From contig NZ_JAJUWU010000009.1 in the NCBI RefSeq assembly GCF_021390325.1, forward strand, positions 1 through 64,000: DNA of 64,000 nt. Direction: 5' to 3'. Below the pieces are notes generated by a model. It made no database searches and was not told the DNA's origin. It was given only the letters and a program-made list of their open reading frames with translations. Shown piece by piece: positions 27,470-37,378 of the stretch. The position numbers and the translations under genes are program-made. How positions within the stretch are numbered: the stretch's first letter is position 1; each line of letters opens with the position of its first letter. Source of the stretch: Jiella avicenniae (GTDB lineage Bacteria > Pseudomonadota > Alphaproteobacteria > Rhizobiales > Rhizobiaceae).

Positions 27470-27564
27470 GGCGGGCGCCGGCGCGTTGCCCGGCGTGCGG
27501 TCCGTGGTTAAATAGGACCGGGCGAAATCGCGATGGTGGCGGTTGAGCGTGGGCGGAGGTTCCC

Positions 27565-27834
27565 ATGGCGAGCTTGACGATCGACGATCTGGACGACGAC
27601 GTGATGCGCCGGCTCGAGGCGCGCGCGAAAGAACACGGTCGCTCGCCGGCGGACGAAGTGCGGGCGTTGATTTCCTCGAAAATCGACGCCGAGCCGGCCG
27701 GCGCAACGGCTTTGCGCGACTGGGACGACGACAAGGAGCGGCGGCTTCAGAGGATCCTTTCTCTTGGCCGGAAGCCGCATCAGCCCTTTGATCAGAAAGC
27801 CTATACCGACGAGCTCTGGAGCTTCGTCGAGTGA
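27565..27834 (+). CDS. Antitoxin, ribbon-helix-helix (FitA/VapB type)
   Basis: 89 residues. The N-terminal RHH DNA-binding unit is visible as SLTIDDLDDDVMRRLEARAKEHGRSPADEVRALI. The C-terminal acidic and aromatic tail (DQKAYTDELWSFVE) is the kind that wraps a PIN toxin. It probably neutralises the VapC below and represses its own promoter. Its stop overlaps the vapC start (GTGA at 27831-27834). ATG at 27565 follows GGAGG by 5 bases. It lies 95 bp after ubiB. Confidence 0.85.
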   Translation: MASLTIDDLDDDVMRRLEARAKEHGRSPADEVRALISSKIDAEPAGATALRDWDDDKERRLQRILSLGRKPHQPFDQKAYTDELWSFVE

Positions 27835-28229
27835 TCGTCGTCGACAGTTCCGCGCTGTTTTCCTTGGTGGCCGGTGAAGCCGACGCGTCCAACTTCGCCA
27901 GGATCATGCTGACGAACGAGATTGCGATGTCAGCGGCGACGCGCCTGGAAGTCGATATCGTCGTCCATGGCAGGCTCGGTCGGGACGGTACGGTGCGGTT
28001 GACTGAAATTTTGAGAGAGGTCGATCTGAAGATCGTCAGCTTCACTGAAGCCCATACAGCCATCGCCGCGGAAGCCTATCGGAAGTACGGCCGCGGCTCC
28101 GGCAGCCCCGCGAAACTCAATTTCGGCGACTGCTTTTCCTATGCTCTCGCCCGCTCGCTCGACGTGCCGCTGCTCTTCAAGGGTGACGACTTTTCCGCCA
28201 CCGACGTGACTGCGGCGCTTTCGGCATGA
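27831..28229 (+). CDS. vapC: PIN-domain ribonuclease toxin (VapC type)
   Basis: 132 residues. The PIN acidic residues are all present: D5 (IVVDSSAL), E40 (AATRLEVD), D100 (KLNFGDCFSYALAR) and D119/D120 (FKGDDF). The family cleaves RNA (often tRNA or rRNA) in a Mg-dependent way. GTG at 27831 overlaps the antitoxin stop, and the toxin stop overlaps the coaBC start (ATGA at 28226-28229). It therefore sits flush in front of coaBC. No degradation is seen, so it should be active if expressed. Confidence 0.9.
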   Translation: MIVVDSSALFSLVAGEADASNFARIMLTNEIAMSAATRLEVDIVVHGRLGRDGTVRLTEILREVDLKIVSFTEAHTAIAAEAYRKYGRGSGSPAKLNFGDCFSYALARSLDVPLLFKGDDFSATDVTAALSA

Positions 28230-29446
28230 GTGCGCTCGCCGGAAAGCGCATCCTGCTGGTCATCGGTGGGGGAATCGCCGCGTACAAGACACTCGACCTC
28301 ATCCGACGGCTCAGGGAGCGAGGCGCCAGCGTCACGCCGGTGATGACGCAGGCTGCCGCCGAGTTCGTGACGCCGCTGTCGGTCGGCGCTCTCGCCGCCA
28401 CCAGGGTCTATTCCGATCTCTTCGACCGAGAGGACGAACAGGATGTCGGCCACATCCGGCTCGCGCGCGAGCACGATCTCGTCGTCCTCGCGCCGGCGAC
28501 CGCCGACCGCATGGCGCGGCTTGCGAACGGGCTCGCCGACGATCTCGCCGGGGCGGTTCTTCTGGCGACGCGGGCGCCGGTTCTGATGGCACCGGCGATG
28601 AACCCTTCGATGTGGGACCATCCGGCGACCCGCCGCAATCTGGCGCAACTCGTCGCGGACGGTGTTCGCCTCGTCGGCCCCGGCACCGGCGAGATGGCCG
28701 AGAGGGGCGAGGCCGGCACCGGCCGCATGGCCGAGCCGCTGGAAATCGTCGCCGCCGCCGCAGCCAGCCTGGTGCCGGCGGCGCGGCCCCTCGACGGCCT
28801 CTCGGCGATCGTCACCTCCGGCCCGACGCACGAACCGATCGATCCCGTCCGCTACATCGCCAACCGTTCGTCCGGTCGCCAGGGCCACGCCATCGCCGCC
28901 GCCCTGCGCGACGCCGGCGCGAAGGTCACGCTCGTCTCGGGGCCGGTGACGCTGCCGGATCCGGAGGGGATCGCGACGCGCCACGTCGAGACGGCGGCGG
29001 AAATGCTCGCCGCGGTCGAGACCGCGCTGCCGGCCGACATCGCCGTCTTCGTCGCCGCCGTCGCAGACTGGCGGGTCGCGGCCGAGAGCAATCGCAAGAT
29101 CAAGAAGACCGCCGAAGGTCCTCCGGCGCTCGCCCTCGCCGAGAACCCGGACATTCTCGCCACGATCGGCCATCACGCGATGCGGCCGCGCCTCGTCGTC
29201 GGCTTTGCGGCGGAAACCGACGATCTCCTGGCCAATGCCCGGAAAAAACTGGAAAGAAAGGGCGCCGATGCCATCCTTGCCAACGACGTCTCGCCGCAGG
29301 GCGGTGTGATGGGCGGCAGCGAGAACACCATCCGCCTCGTCACCATCGAGGGGGTCGATGAGTGGCCGAAGCTCGCCAAGGAGGCGGCGGCGGAACGGCT
29401 GGCGGAATGGATTGCGGCGCGGCTCGGGCGGGGCGGGCGCCAATGA
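28226..29446 (+). CDS. coaBC: Bifunctional phosphopantothenoylcysteine decarboxylase / synthetase
   Basis: 406 residues. The flavin-binding CoaC half (1 to about 185) has GGGIAAYK, H76 in GHIRLAR and N126 in PAMNPSMW. The CoaB half (from about 190) has [27 protein letters not shown] and the lysine motif RKIKKT. It makes 4'-phosphopantetheine from phosphopantothenate for CoA. The flap segment that is ACG in E. coli CoaC reads AERG (158-161), so the usual Cys is absent; I believe related Alphaproteobacteria show the same, but could not check. It overlaps vapC and dut by four bases each. Confidence 0.95.
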   Translation: MSALAGKRILLVIGGGIAAYKTLDLIRRLRERGASVTPVMTQAAAEFVTPLSVGALAATRVYSDLFDREDEQDVGHIRLAREHDLVVLAPATADRMARLANGLADDLAGAVLLATRAPVLMAPAMNPSMWDHPATRRNLAQLVADGVRLVGPGTGEMAERGEAGTGRMAEPLEIVAAAAASLVPAARPLDGLSAIVTSGPTHEPIDPVRYIANRSSGRQGHAIAAALRDAGAKVTLVSGPVTLPDPEGIATRHVETAAEMLAAVETALPADIAVFVAAVADWRVAAESNRKIKKTAEGPPALALAENPDILATIGHHAMRPRLVVGFAAETDDLLANARKKLERKGADAILANDVSPQGGVMGGSENTIRLVTIEGVDEWPKLAKEAAAERLAEWIAARLGRGGRQ

Positions 29447-29913
29447 CCCCGTCACGATCTCCGGGCCCCGTAACCGTCCGAGTCATGCGGCTCGATCACG
29501 GCCGGGATGCCAAGTTTCCGGCTTATGCCAGCGAAGGGGCTGCCGGAGCCGATCTCTCCGCAGCCCTTCGAATGCCGCTGACGCTCGCGCCCGGCGAGCG
29601 CGCTTTGGTGCCGACGGGGCTGGCGGTCGAGCTTCCCGAAGGGTTCGAGATGCAGATCCGGCCGCGCTCCGGCCTTGCGGCGCGCCAGGGGGTGACGGTG
29701 CTCAACAGCCCCGGCACGATCGACAGCGACTATCGCGGCGAGGTGAAGGTGCTCTTGATCAATCTCGGCGCCGAAGCCGTGACGATTTCGAATGGCGACC
29801 GGATCGCCCAGGCGGTGATCGCCCCGGTGACGCGGGCGGAGTTCGTGTCGGCCGAGGTGCTTTCAGGCTCGGCCCGGGGCGAGGGGGGCTTCGGCTCGAC
29901 CGGGCGGAACTGA
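29443..29913 (+). CDS. dut: dUTP diphosphatase
   Basis: 156 residues with the five trimeric dUTPase motifs: [32 protein letters not shown] and the C-terminal Gly-rich [11 protein letters not shown]. It hydrolyses dUTP to dUMP, protecting DNA from uracil and feeding thymidylate synthesis. ATG at 29443 overlaps the coaBC stop (ATGA). This coaBC-dut coupling is widespread among bacteria. Confidence 0.97.
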   Translation: MTPSRSPGPVTVRVMRLDHGRDAKFPAYASEGAAGADLSAALRMPLTLAPGERALVPTGLAVELPEGFEMQIRPRSGLAARQGVTVLNSPGTIDSDYRGEVKVLLINLGAEAVTISNGDRIAQAVIAPVTRAEFVSAEVLSGSARGEGGFGSTGRN

Positions 29914-29934
29914 AGCCGGCCATGGCGGCCGGCT
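29914..29934. terminator. Hairpin between convergent dut and diguanylate cyclase genes
   Basis: AGCCGGCC-ATGGC-GGCCGGCT is a perfect 8-bp stem directly after the dut stop. There is no T-tract, so it may be a bidirectional or factor-assisted terminator. Confidence 0.4.
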
Positions 29935-29992
29935 GAACGCGTTCCCGTCGACGGCCGTCCATCTCGGAAGAATCCTCCGGGCGGCCTGCCGT

Positions 29993-30901
29993 TCAGCGCG
30001 CCAGGGGCGCGGCTGCGGCCGGCAGTCCGTCGATGCCGCGCAGACGGCCGTGCCCATGGGTGGTGATCGCCGTGATGGTGCAGCGGTTCCGCCCGCCTTC
30101 CTTGGCGCGGTAGAGATTGGCGTCCGCCGCCTCGTAGACCCGTGCGAAGGGCTGCGGAGAGCGCATGAAGACGCCGCCGATCGAGACGGAGAGCTGTGCG
30201 CCCTTGGTGCCCGAGCCGACATAGAGCCGGTTGATCGCGGCGCGAAGACGCTCGGCCACCATCTCGCCCTGATCGACGTTGCTGCAGGGCAGCGAGATCA
30301 CGAACTCCTCACCGCCGAGCCGTCCGACGGCGTCGCTCTCGCGGGTCAGCCGCTTCAAGGTACCGGCGATCTTCTTCAGCGCGACGTCGCCGACCGGATG
30401 GCCGAGGCGGTCGTTGATCCGCTTGAAGTGGTCGGCATCGACGATGAGGAGCATCAGGCCTTTGTCGCTCTGACCGAGCAGGGACCGCAGATGGCTGCGG
30501 AACCGCCGGTCGAAGCCCTGGCGATTGAGCGCGCCGGTGAGCCGATCCGTCAGGGCCGCGCGCATCAGGCCGTCATTGTCGGCGTAGAGCGAGGAGACCC
30601 TGAAGGCGAGATAGGCGAGATAGGGGAGTGCACTGGCGACCGAGATCCCGGCGGCGAAGCCGACGCCCCGGATCATCACCGTCTCGCCGAAGGGTTTGAA
30701 GAACCACAGCGCGAGGGCCGTGGTCGCGAGTGTCACGACGACCGCGAGGAGAATGAATTCCGCGCAGACGGTTTTGGTTTGGTCGTTCGACTGGTTCATG
30801 ATGTCATCCAAAACATTGCGGATTCCGGCATGTACTTTGCTTGATTTCGAGCCTGCCGATAATGTCTGAAGAGAGGTTCCTCGGCGCCGTTGCAATTTCA
30901 T
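29993..30901 (-). CDS. Membrane diguanylate cyclase (GGDEF domain)
   Basis: 302 residues. Two membrane helices (about 46-69 and 77-98) with almost no periplasmic loop precede a GGDEF domain (about 110-270). The active site is GGEEF, with a product-inhibition I-site RESD five residues upstream, so the enzyme should make cyclic di-GMP and be feedback-inhibited. TLTGALNRQGF-type start and DADHFKRINDRLGHPVGD are canonical. ATG at 30901 has GGGAG 7 bases upstream; ATG at 30799 is an alternative that removes 34 poorly conserved residues. It has no dedicated sensor domain. Confidence 0.92.
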   Translation of the reverse strand: MKLQRRRGTSLQTLSAGSKSSKVHAGIRNVLDDIMNQSNDQTKTVCAEFILLAVVVTLATTALALWFFKPFGETVMIRGVGFAAGISVASALPYLAYLAFRVSSLYADNDGLMRAALTDRLTGALNRQGFDRRFRSHLRSLLGQSDKGLMLLIVDADHFKRINDRLGHPVGDVALKKIAGTLKRLTRESDAVGRLGGEEFVISLPCSNVDQGEMVAERLRAAINRLYVGSGTKGAQLSVSIGGVFMRSPQPFARVYEAADANLYRAKEGGRNRCTITAITTHGHGRLRGIDGLPAAAAPLAR

Positions 30902-31163
30902 TCAATTACTCCCGATCTCTCTTTCGAGCCGCGGGCCGTGACGCAAAGCTTTTCCCGTGATCGCTGCTGGTTTGGGAAAAACAGGCCTCCTTGCGGGCGG
31001 TCGGGCGTCCTATGTTGCGGGGTGAGCGACGTTTCGACGCAACGGCCCGCCAGATCCCCAGCGATGCGGGAGGGGTTGCGTCACGAGGCGGTCAACAAAC
31101 GCCGGACGGTGCCGTCGGACGGGATATCGTCCCGGCGACACCGGTCAAAACATGGAGGACATC

Positions 31164-32156
31164 ATGGACAAGCCCGCCACCGACAGCCTGCCGCGAACCA
31201 AGGGGCGAGGACGGATCTACGATTCCATCACCGACACGATCGGCGATACGCCACTGGTCCGGCTCGACAAGATCGCGAAGGAGCACGGCGTGAAGGCCAA
31301 TCTTCTCGCCAAGCTCGAATTCTTCAATCCGATCGCCAGCGTCAAGGATCGCATCGGCGTCGCGATGATCGAGAAGCTCGAAGCCGAGGGCAGGATCACC
31401 CCGGGCAAGACCACGCTCGTCGAGCCGACCTCGGGCAATACCGGCATCGGCCTCGCCTTTGCCGCTGCGGCCAAGGGCTACAAGCTCGTCCTCACCATGC
31501 CCGAGACGATGTCGATGGAACGGCGCAAGATGTTGCGTCTGCTCGGCGCCGATCTCGTCCTGACCGAGGGCGCAAAGGGCATGAAGGGCGCCATCGCCAA
31601 GGCCGAGGAACTGGTGCAGAGCCTGCCGGACGCCGTTGTGCCGCAGCAGTTCGAGAACCCGGCCAATCCGGAAATCCACCGCCGGACGACGGCCGAGGAG
31701 ATCTGGAACGACACCGGCGGCAAGGTCGACGCGCTGGTCGCGGGCATCGGCACCGGCGGCACGATCACCGGAGCCGGGCAGGTCCTGAAGGAGCGCAACC
31801 CGGCGATCAGGATCGTCGCCGTCGAGCCGGAAGCCTCGCCGGTGTTGTCCGGCGGCGACCCGGGTCCGCACAAGATCCAGGGCATCGGGGCGGGTTTCGC
31901 CCCGGCGATCCTCGACCGCGAGATCTACGACGAGATCGTCAAGGTTTCGAACGACGAGAGCTTCGAATACGCCCGTCTGGTGGCACGGCTCGAAGGCATT
32001 CCGGTGGGTATCTCCTCCGGCGCCGCGGTGCGCGCGGCAGTGGTCGTCGGCCAGCGCGAGGAGATGGCGGGAAAGAACGTCGTCATCATCATCCCCTCTT
32101 TCGCCGAGCGCTATCTCTCGACGGCGCTGTTCGAGGGCCTTGCCGACGAGAGCTGA
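31164..32156 (+). CDS. cysK: Cysteine synthase A (O-acetylserine sulfhydrylase)
   Basis: 330 residues. The PLP lysine is in NPIASVKDR (K61), the substrate loop is TSGNTGI, and the phosphate-binding loop is [21 protein letters not shown] and the SSGAA segment are canonical. It makes cysteine from O-acetylserine and sulfide. ATG at 31164 was chosen because TGGAGG lies just upstream; the ATG four codons earlier overlaps that ribosome site. The protein ends ...GLADES and lacks any extra domain. Confidence 0.95.
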   Translation: MDKPATDSLPRTKGRGRIYDSITDTIGDTPLVRLDKIAKEHGVKANLLAKLEFFNPIASVKDRIGVAMIEKLEAEGRITPGKTTLVEPTSGNTGIGLAFAAAAKGYKLVLTMPETMSMERRKMLRLLGADLVLTEGAKGMKGAIAKAEELVQSLPDAVVPQQFENPANPEIHRRTTAEEIWNDTGGKVDALVAGIGTGGTITGAGQVLKERNPAIRIVAVEPEASPVLSGGDPGPHKIQGIGAGFAPAILDREIYDEIVKVSNDESFEYARLVARLEGIPVGISSGAAVRAAVVVGQREEMAGKNVVIIIPSFAERYLSTALFEGLADES

Positions 32157-32185
32157 CGGTCGGGCGACGGGCGGGGGCGGTGGCG

Positions 32186-32707
32186 ATGGACGTCTTCGCG
32201 CTCACTGAGCGGCTGATGCGCATGGACGACGCGACGTGGGAGCGCCATGCGAACCCGCTGAGCGTCTGGAGCCGGGTGGCGGCCCTGCCGCTGCTTGCCT
32301 TCTCCGTCTGGACACGGGTCTGGATCGGCTGGTGGTGCCTCCTGCCGATTGCGGCCGTGGCGCTTTTCGTCTTCGTCAATCCGCGGCTTTTCGCGCCGCC
32401 TGTCCGCAGGGACAGCTGGGCGGCGCGGGCAACCTTTGGCGAGCGCCTGTTCCTCGCCCGGACAGAGTGCCCGGTCCCTGCCGGACACGAACGGCCGGCG
32501 TTGCTCCTCACCGGCGTCTCGATCGCAGGCATCGTGCCGCTCGCCTACGGGCTGGCCGTCCTCGAGCCGTGGGCGACGCTCTTCGGCCTCGCGCTCGCCA
32601 TGGGCGGCAAGCTGTGGTTCTGCGACCGCATGGTCTGGTTCTACGAGGACATGCGCGGCCGGCCGGACGAAAAAGGCCGGCCCACAACCCGGACCGGCCA
32701 TTCATGA
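32186..32707 (+). CDS. DUF6653-like small membrane protein
   Basis: 173 residues. The N-terminal motif WERHANPLSVWSR is the signature I associate with the DUF6653 family. Two hydrophobic pairs follow (about 31-58 and 107-140) and a Trp/Tyr-rich C-terminal segment, MVWFYEDMRGRPDEKGRP. It is probably an inner-membrane protein of unknown function. It starts 29 bp after cysK, so it may share its transcript. Confidence 0.65.
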   Translation: MDVFALTERLMRMDDATWERHANPLSVWSRVAALPLLAFSVWTRVWIGWWCLLPIAAVALFVFVNPRLFAPPVRRDSWAARATFGERLFLARTECPVPAGHERPALLLTGVSIAGIVPLAYGLAVLEPWATLFGLALAMGGKLWFCDRMVWFYEDMRGRPDEKGRPTTRTGHS

Positions 32708-33100
32708 AAGTCTCGTCCCCCTGACTCCGCCCTCCGAATTCTCGGGGGCTGGAGCTACGACATTCACCCATTTCGGAAAGCGCCCCAAGATCATGGTTTT
32801 CAATGAGATCAGGGATGCCGAGGCTCAGAAACTGGGGCGCCAGCCCCAACGGGTCGTCATTCTCGGGCCCCGTCCCGAGAATCTAGGGGCGACTGCCGCT
32901 GCATCGGCCGCTTACGCCCGCTGCATCTGAAACCAACGGCGCCTTACGATTCCTGGATTCTCGGGACGGGGCCCGAGAATGACGGAGCTTCTAACTCGAC
33001 CACCGCCCTTCATCGCCGAAGCCCTTTGAAACCCCCTTGCCGAGAAGCGCGGCCGAGATGTGTTTGAATTTTGCCGAGAGCCGGCGAGGGCGCTGCGCGC
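32708..33100. other. 393-bp gap with inverted REP-like copies
   Basis: No gene was recognised. The main content is the inverted repeat pair at 32855-32984. The rest is unremarkable sequence before the argG stop. Confidence 0.5.
32855..32984. repeat. Inverted pair of 32-bp REP-like repeats
   Basis: The left arm (32855-32886) begins CGTCATTCTCGGGCCCCG. The right arm (32953-32984) is its reverse complement with one mismatch in 32. Each arm is itself partly palindromic around TCTCGGG...CCCGAGA. Elements built on GTCATTCTCGGG are widespread between genes in Hyphomicrobiales. The 66-bp spacer is not recognisable. Confidence 0.75.
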
Positions 33101-34321
<1,221 letters not shown>

Positions 34322-34405
34322 GGCTCGTAGTCTGCCCGCTGTAGAATTGTAGTTTACGGGCGTCTACACAAAACGACGGAGGAAGGGAACAAGGAGCCCG
34401 ATGTG

Positions 34406-35443
34406 CTAGCGCCCCGCCATCGACCTCAACTTCTCCCACGCCTTGTCGGACCATATGTCGAACTTGGAGCAGTCGTCGTCGTAGAGTTCGTTTTCGGCGA
34501 CCCGCCGGCTGATTTCGCCGGCAGCGAGGCCCCCGACGGCGCTCGCGCCAGCCACGATGACAAAGCCGACCCAACCGATCGGCGTCGCCATTGCGGCGAT
34601 GGCGAGCCCGGCCGCAGCACCCGTCGCCAACGATCCCAGCGCCCCGCCCGTCGCTTCCGCGACGATCACGGTGCGCTCATCGTCACTCTCGGCCGTTGCG
34701 ACCCGAACTGCGGTCAGTCCAACATTCATCACGCCCAGCACGACTCCGCCGGCGCGAGCCACCTTGTTGATGCGGGCAAGCTTCGCAATCTCCTTGCTGT
34801 GGGCGGCGACCTTGTTCACCGAGTGGGGGTCGATGCGCAGGACCTCGCCCGGGCGCTTGCCTGGATTGATCAACCGATGCAGTGGACCGAGCTTTGCAGC
34901 CACGGTTTTCACCCGGACGCGGCGACCATAGTCGTATTGTCCCTTGGTGATCTTGCCGATGCTCTTGTTTCCATAGAGCTGAATGATTTCGCGGATCGGC
35001 TGCCGAGCCTCCTCGGTCGCCTTCTTGACAGCGCCGAAAAACACGTCGGCGCCAGCGGAAGCGGCTTTATGGAGATCGAAACCTCCGAGGAAATCACGTT
35101 CTGAAGGCGTCAGGCCGTTCAGCCTGGCCGAAATCATTTCGCAGGCGCCTCGGCTGTCTGCAGATAGCGGTCGTGGCAGAGCGTTCTTGTCCGAGCCGAC
35201 CGCGGCGGGGCTGACCCCACCCGCCGCGCGAAGCGGCAGATGGCCGGGAATGGGTGACAAGGGTGGCAGAACGATGATCTGATTGGGATAGATGCGGTCC
35301 GGATCCCGAACCGCGGGATTGTTTTCGAGGATCAGCCGCGTAACTGCCTCGCGATCCCTGAGGAACGCGGCATCGCCGTAATGGGCACGCAGGATCTTGT
35401 AGAGCTGATCGCCAGAGCGCACCTGGTAGAAGCCGATCTTCAT
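34406..35443 (-). CDS. LysM-domain protein with glycine-zipper membrane region, possible secreted effector
   Basis: 345 residues. The N-terminal LysM-like module (about 6-62: YQVRSGDQLYKILRAHYGD ... PDRIYPNQIIVLPPL) would bind peptidoglycan or a tail-type structure. A helical middle region (about 105-225) with no recognised family and a C-terminal Gly/Ala-rich hydrophobic stretch (about 262-312, GGALGSLATGAAAGLAIAA and VGGLAAGEISRRV) of pore-forming or effector type follow. There is no signal peptide. Base composition looks less GC-rich than the neighbours, and no immunity gene is evident. An effector role is inference; a tail-associated or envelope protein is the alternative. Confidence 0.6.
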   Translation of the reverse strand: MKIGFYQVRSGDQLYKILRAHYGDAAFLRDREAVTRLILENNPAVRDPDRIYPNQIIVLPPLSPIPGHLPLRAAGGVSPAAVGSDKNALPRPLSADSRGACEMISARLNGLTPSERDFLGGFDLHKAASAGADVFFGAVKKATEEARQPIREIIQLYGNKSIGKITKGQYDYGRRVRVKTVAAKLGPLHRLINPGKRPGEVLRIDPHSVNKVAAHSKEIAKLARINKVARAGGVVLGVMNVGLTAVRVATAESDDERTVIVAEATGGALGSLATGAAAGLAIAAMATPIGWVGFVIVAGASAVGGLAAGEISRRVAENELYDDDCSKFDIWSDKAWEKLRSMAGR

Positions 35444-35590
35444 GCGTGCAATCCCGTCAAAAAATATCGCATAGGTTGTATATTGGCGAGGGCAGACGGC
35501 GTCAAAGCCCAATCGCGCGCAGCGCGTGGAGAAAGCCGTCGCGGCGTAGTAGAGCGAAGGACCGCCAAAGCGACGACGGACGCACGAGCC

Positions 35591-36235
35591 ATGACCTTCA
35601 TCCCCGACCCTTCCACCCTTCTCGCCTTCTCCCTCGCCTGCTTCATCCTGACGATCACGCCGGGGCCGGACATGACGCTGTTCCTCGGCCGCACGCTCGC
35701 CGGCGGCCGCGCGGCGGGCATCGCGGCCTTCGCCGGCGCCTCGACGGGCTCGCTGATCCATACGACCCTCGCCGCCGTCGGCCTGTCGGCGCTGATCGCG
35801 GCTTCGCCGGAGGCCTTCTTCGTGCTGAAGATCGTCGGCGCCGGCTATCTGATCTTCCTCGCCGTCCAGGCGATCCGTTTCGGCTCGACCTTCCGGGTGG
35901 ACGCGAAGGGGGCGCCGAAAGCCCGCTCGCTCAAGCGCAGCTGGCTGACCGGCATCGGCATCAACCTGTCGAACCCGAAGATCATCCTGTTCTTCGTGAC
36001 CTTCCTGCCGCAGTTCATCGAGGCCGGCGATCCCCATGCCGGCGGCAAGCTGTTCTTCCTCGGGGTCTATTTCATCGTCTTCTCGGTCCCCTTCTGCATC
36101 GCGATGATCTTTGCGGCCGACGGGCTCTCGGCGGCGCTGAAGCGACGGCCGACGATCACGCGGGCGATCGACTGGGTGTTCGCCAGCGTCTTTTCGGTCT
36201 TCGCCGTGAAGATCCTGCTGACCCAGGGGCGCTGA
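35591..36235 (+). CDS. LysE/RhtB-family amino-acid exporter
   Basis: 214 residues with about six membrane helices. The LysE-family entry motif TITPGPDMTLFLGRTLAGGRAAGI and NLSNPKIILFFVTFLPQF are conserved. Such proteins export amino acids or derivatives by proton antiport; the substrate is unknown. ATG at 35591 begins MTFIPDPSTLLAFSLACF; a longer frame upstream lacks family sequence. It is divergent from the LysM gene and convergent with the ClpP-like gene, 15 bp away. Confidence 0.9.
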   Translation: MTFIPDPSTLLAFSLACFILTITPGPDMTLFLGRTLAGGRAAGIAAFAGASTGSLIHTTLAAVGLSALIAASPEAFFVLKIVGAGYLIFLAVQAIRFGSTFRVDAKGAPKARSLKRSWLTGIGINLSNPKIILFFVTFLPQFIEAGDPHAGGKLFFLGVYFIVFSVPFCIAMIFAADGLSAALKRRPTITRAIDWVFASVFSVFAVKILLTQGR

Positions 36236-36250
36236 GCGACCCTCCAGTCG

Positions 36251-37285
36251 CTACCAGAGCGGCCGGTCGGGGTCGTAGGCGAAGAGCGGGTCGTCCTGGC
36301 GAAGCGTCGCCTTCCGGTCGATGCCGTCGACGACGATGGTGGTGACGAAGCTCGCATCGGCCATGGCATAGCAGGCATTGCCGAGAAACCCGCCGCCCTG
36401 GCTCAGCGGCACGCGGACGGGCGGATTTTCGGGATCGGCATAGACGGGCTCGCCGACCATCAGGTCGATCGCGTCGCCGGGCGCCAGCCCCGCGAGGGCG
36501 GACCGTATCGCTCCCGCGTCCGCGTTGGCCGGATATTTGTCGTCGAGCATCTGCCGGCGCAGGGCTTCGAGGCTCGCCGTCCTTTTCGCGCCGGGTCCGA
36601 CGAGCGGCTTTGCATCGGCGAAGGCGCCGATCATCCGCTGGACGGCGTTGCGGCAGGCGAGGGTCGGCCAGTCTTCCGGCAAGGGCAGGGGGTCGCCGAG
36701 GAGGGTGATTCCCAGCCCGGCGATCTCGGCCGGCGTGTCGATCAATTCCATTTCCGCCGGAGCCGTCGTCAGGAGCCTGGACAACAGCCCGCCATCGACC
36801 CCCCGCATGCGCGTCGCATAGTCGAGGAGGAGCGCGTTGACGAGGCGCGACTGGTCGAGCACCTCGTTGACCAGTTCGACCTGATCCCGGCGGCCGGAGA
36901 AGAAGCCGTGATAGCCGAGGCGGGCGCCGGGTTCGATCTCGCGGCGCACCTGATGGGCGTAGCTGCCGAAAGTCTTGCCGCCGAGAAAGGCGATGGCGCA
37001 GGCGCTGAGACAGTTTTTGCCGCGTTCGACCATCGTGCCCGCATCGGCGGCGTGGATCGCCTCGCCGAGCCGCATGCCCTCAAGCAGACTGCCGCCCGGC
37101 GAATCGAACGAGACGGTGAAGAGCGGACCGTCGATCGATGGCGCGACGGTGGCGGCGAAGCGGTCGGCGTCACCCTTTTCGATCGCGCCCGTGGCGCGGA
37201 TCGCCTCGCCATCGAAGCGAAACTCCATTGCAATGACGAGGGTCGGCGCGAGACAGACCATGAGGGCGGAAAGCAGACACTTCAT
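36251..37285 (-). CDS. Secreted ClpP/crotonase-fold protein (COG3904-like)
   Basis: 344 residues. A Sec signal peptide (1 to about 19, MKCLLSALMVCLAPTLVIA) is followed by a ClpP-like fold: SFDSPGGSLLEGMRLGEAI, a putative nucleophile Ser94 in CLSACAIAF, and His126 in LGYHGFF. These positions fit predicted periplasmic proteases of the COG3904 type. The C-terminal ~140 residues belong to no family I recognise. Substrate and activity are unknown. ATG at 37285 was chosen because it opens the signal peptide. Confidence 0.75.
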   Translation of the reverse strand: MKCLLSALMVCLAPTLVIAMEFRFDGEAIRATGAIEKGDADRFAATVAPSIDGPLFTVSFDSPGGSLLEGMRLGEAIHAADAGTMVERGKNCLSACAIAFLGGKTFGSYAHQVRREIEPGARLGYHGFFSGRRDQVELVNEVLDQSRLVNALLLDYATRMRGVDGGLLSRLLTTAPAEMELIDTPAEIAGLGITLLGDPLPLPEDWPTLACRNAVQRMIGAFADAKPLVGPGAKRTASLEALRRQMLDDKYPANADAGAIRSALAGLAPGDAIDLMVGEPVYADPENPPVRVPLSQGGGFLGNACYAMADASFVTTIVVDGIDRKATLRQDDPLFAYDPDRPLW

Positions 37286-37378
37286 CGGGCGAACCGCAGC
37301 CGGTTGATGACGCAGCGTCACCTTACGCTGGCCGGCCGATGGATGCACCCCTCGGTACGACGTCTGGACGTTCGGCCC

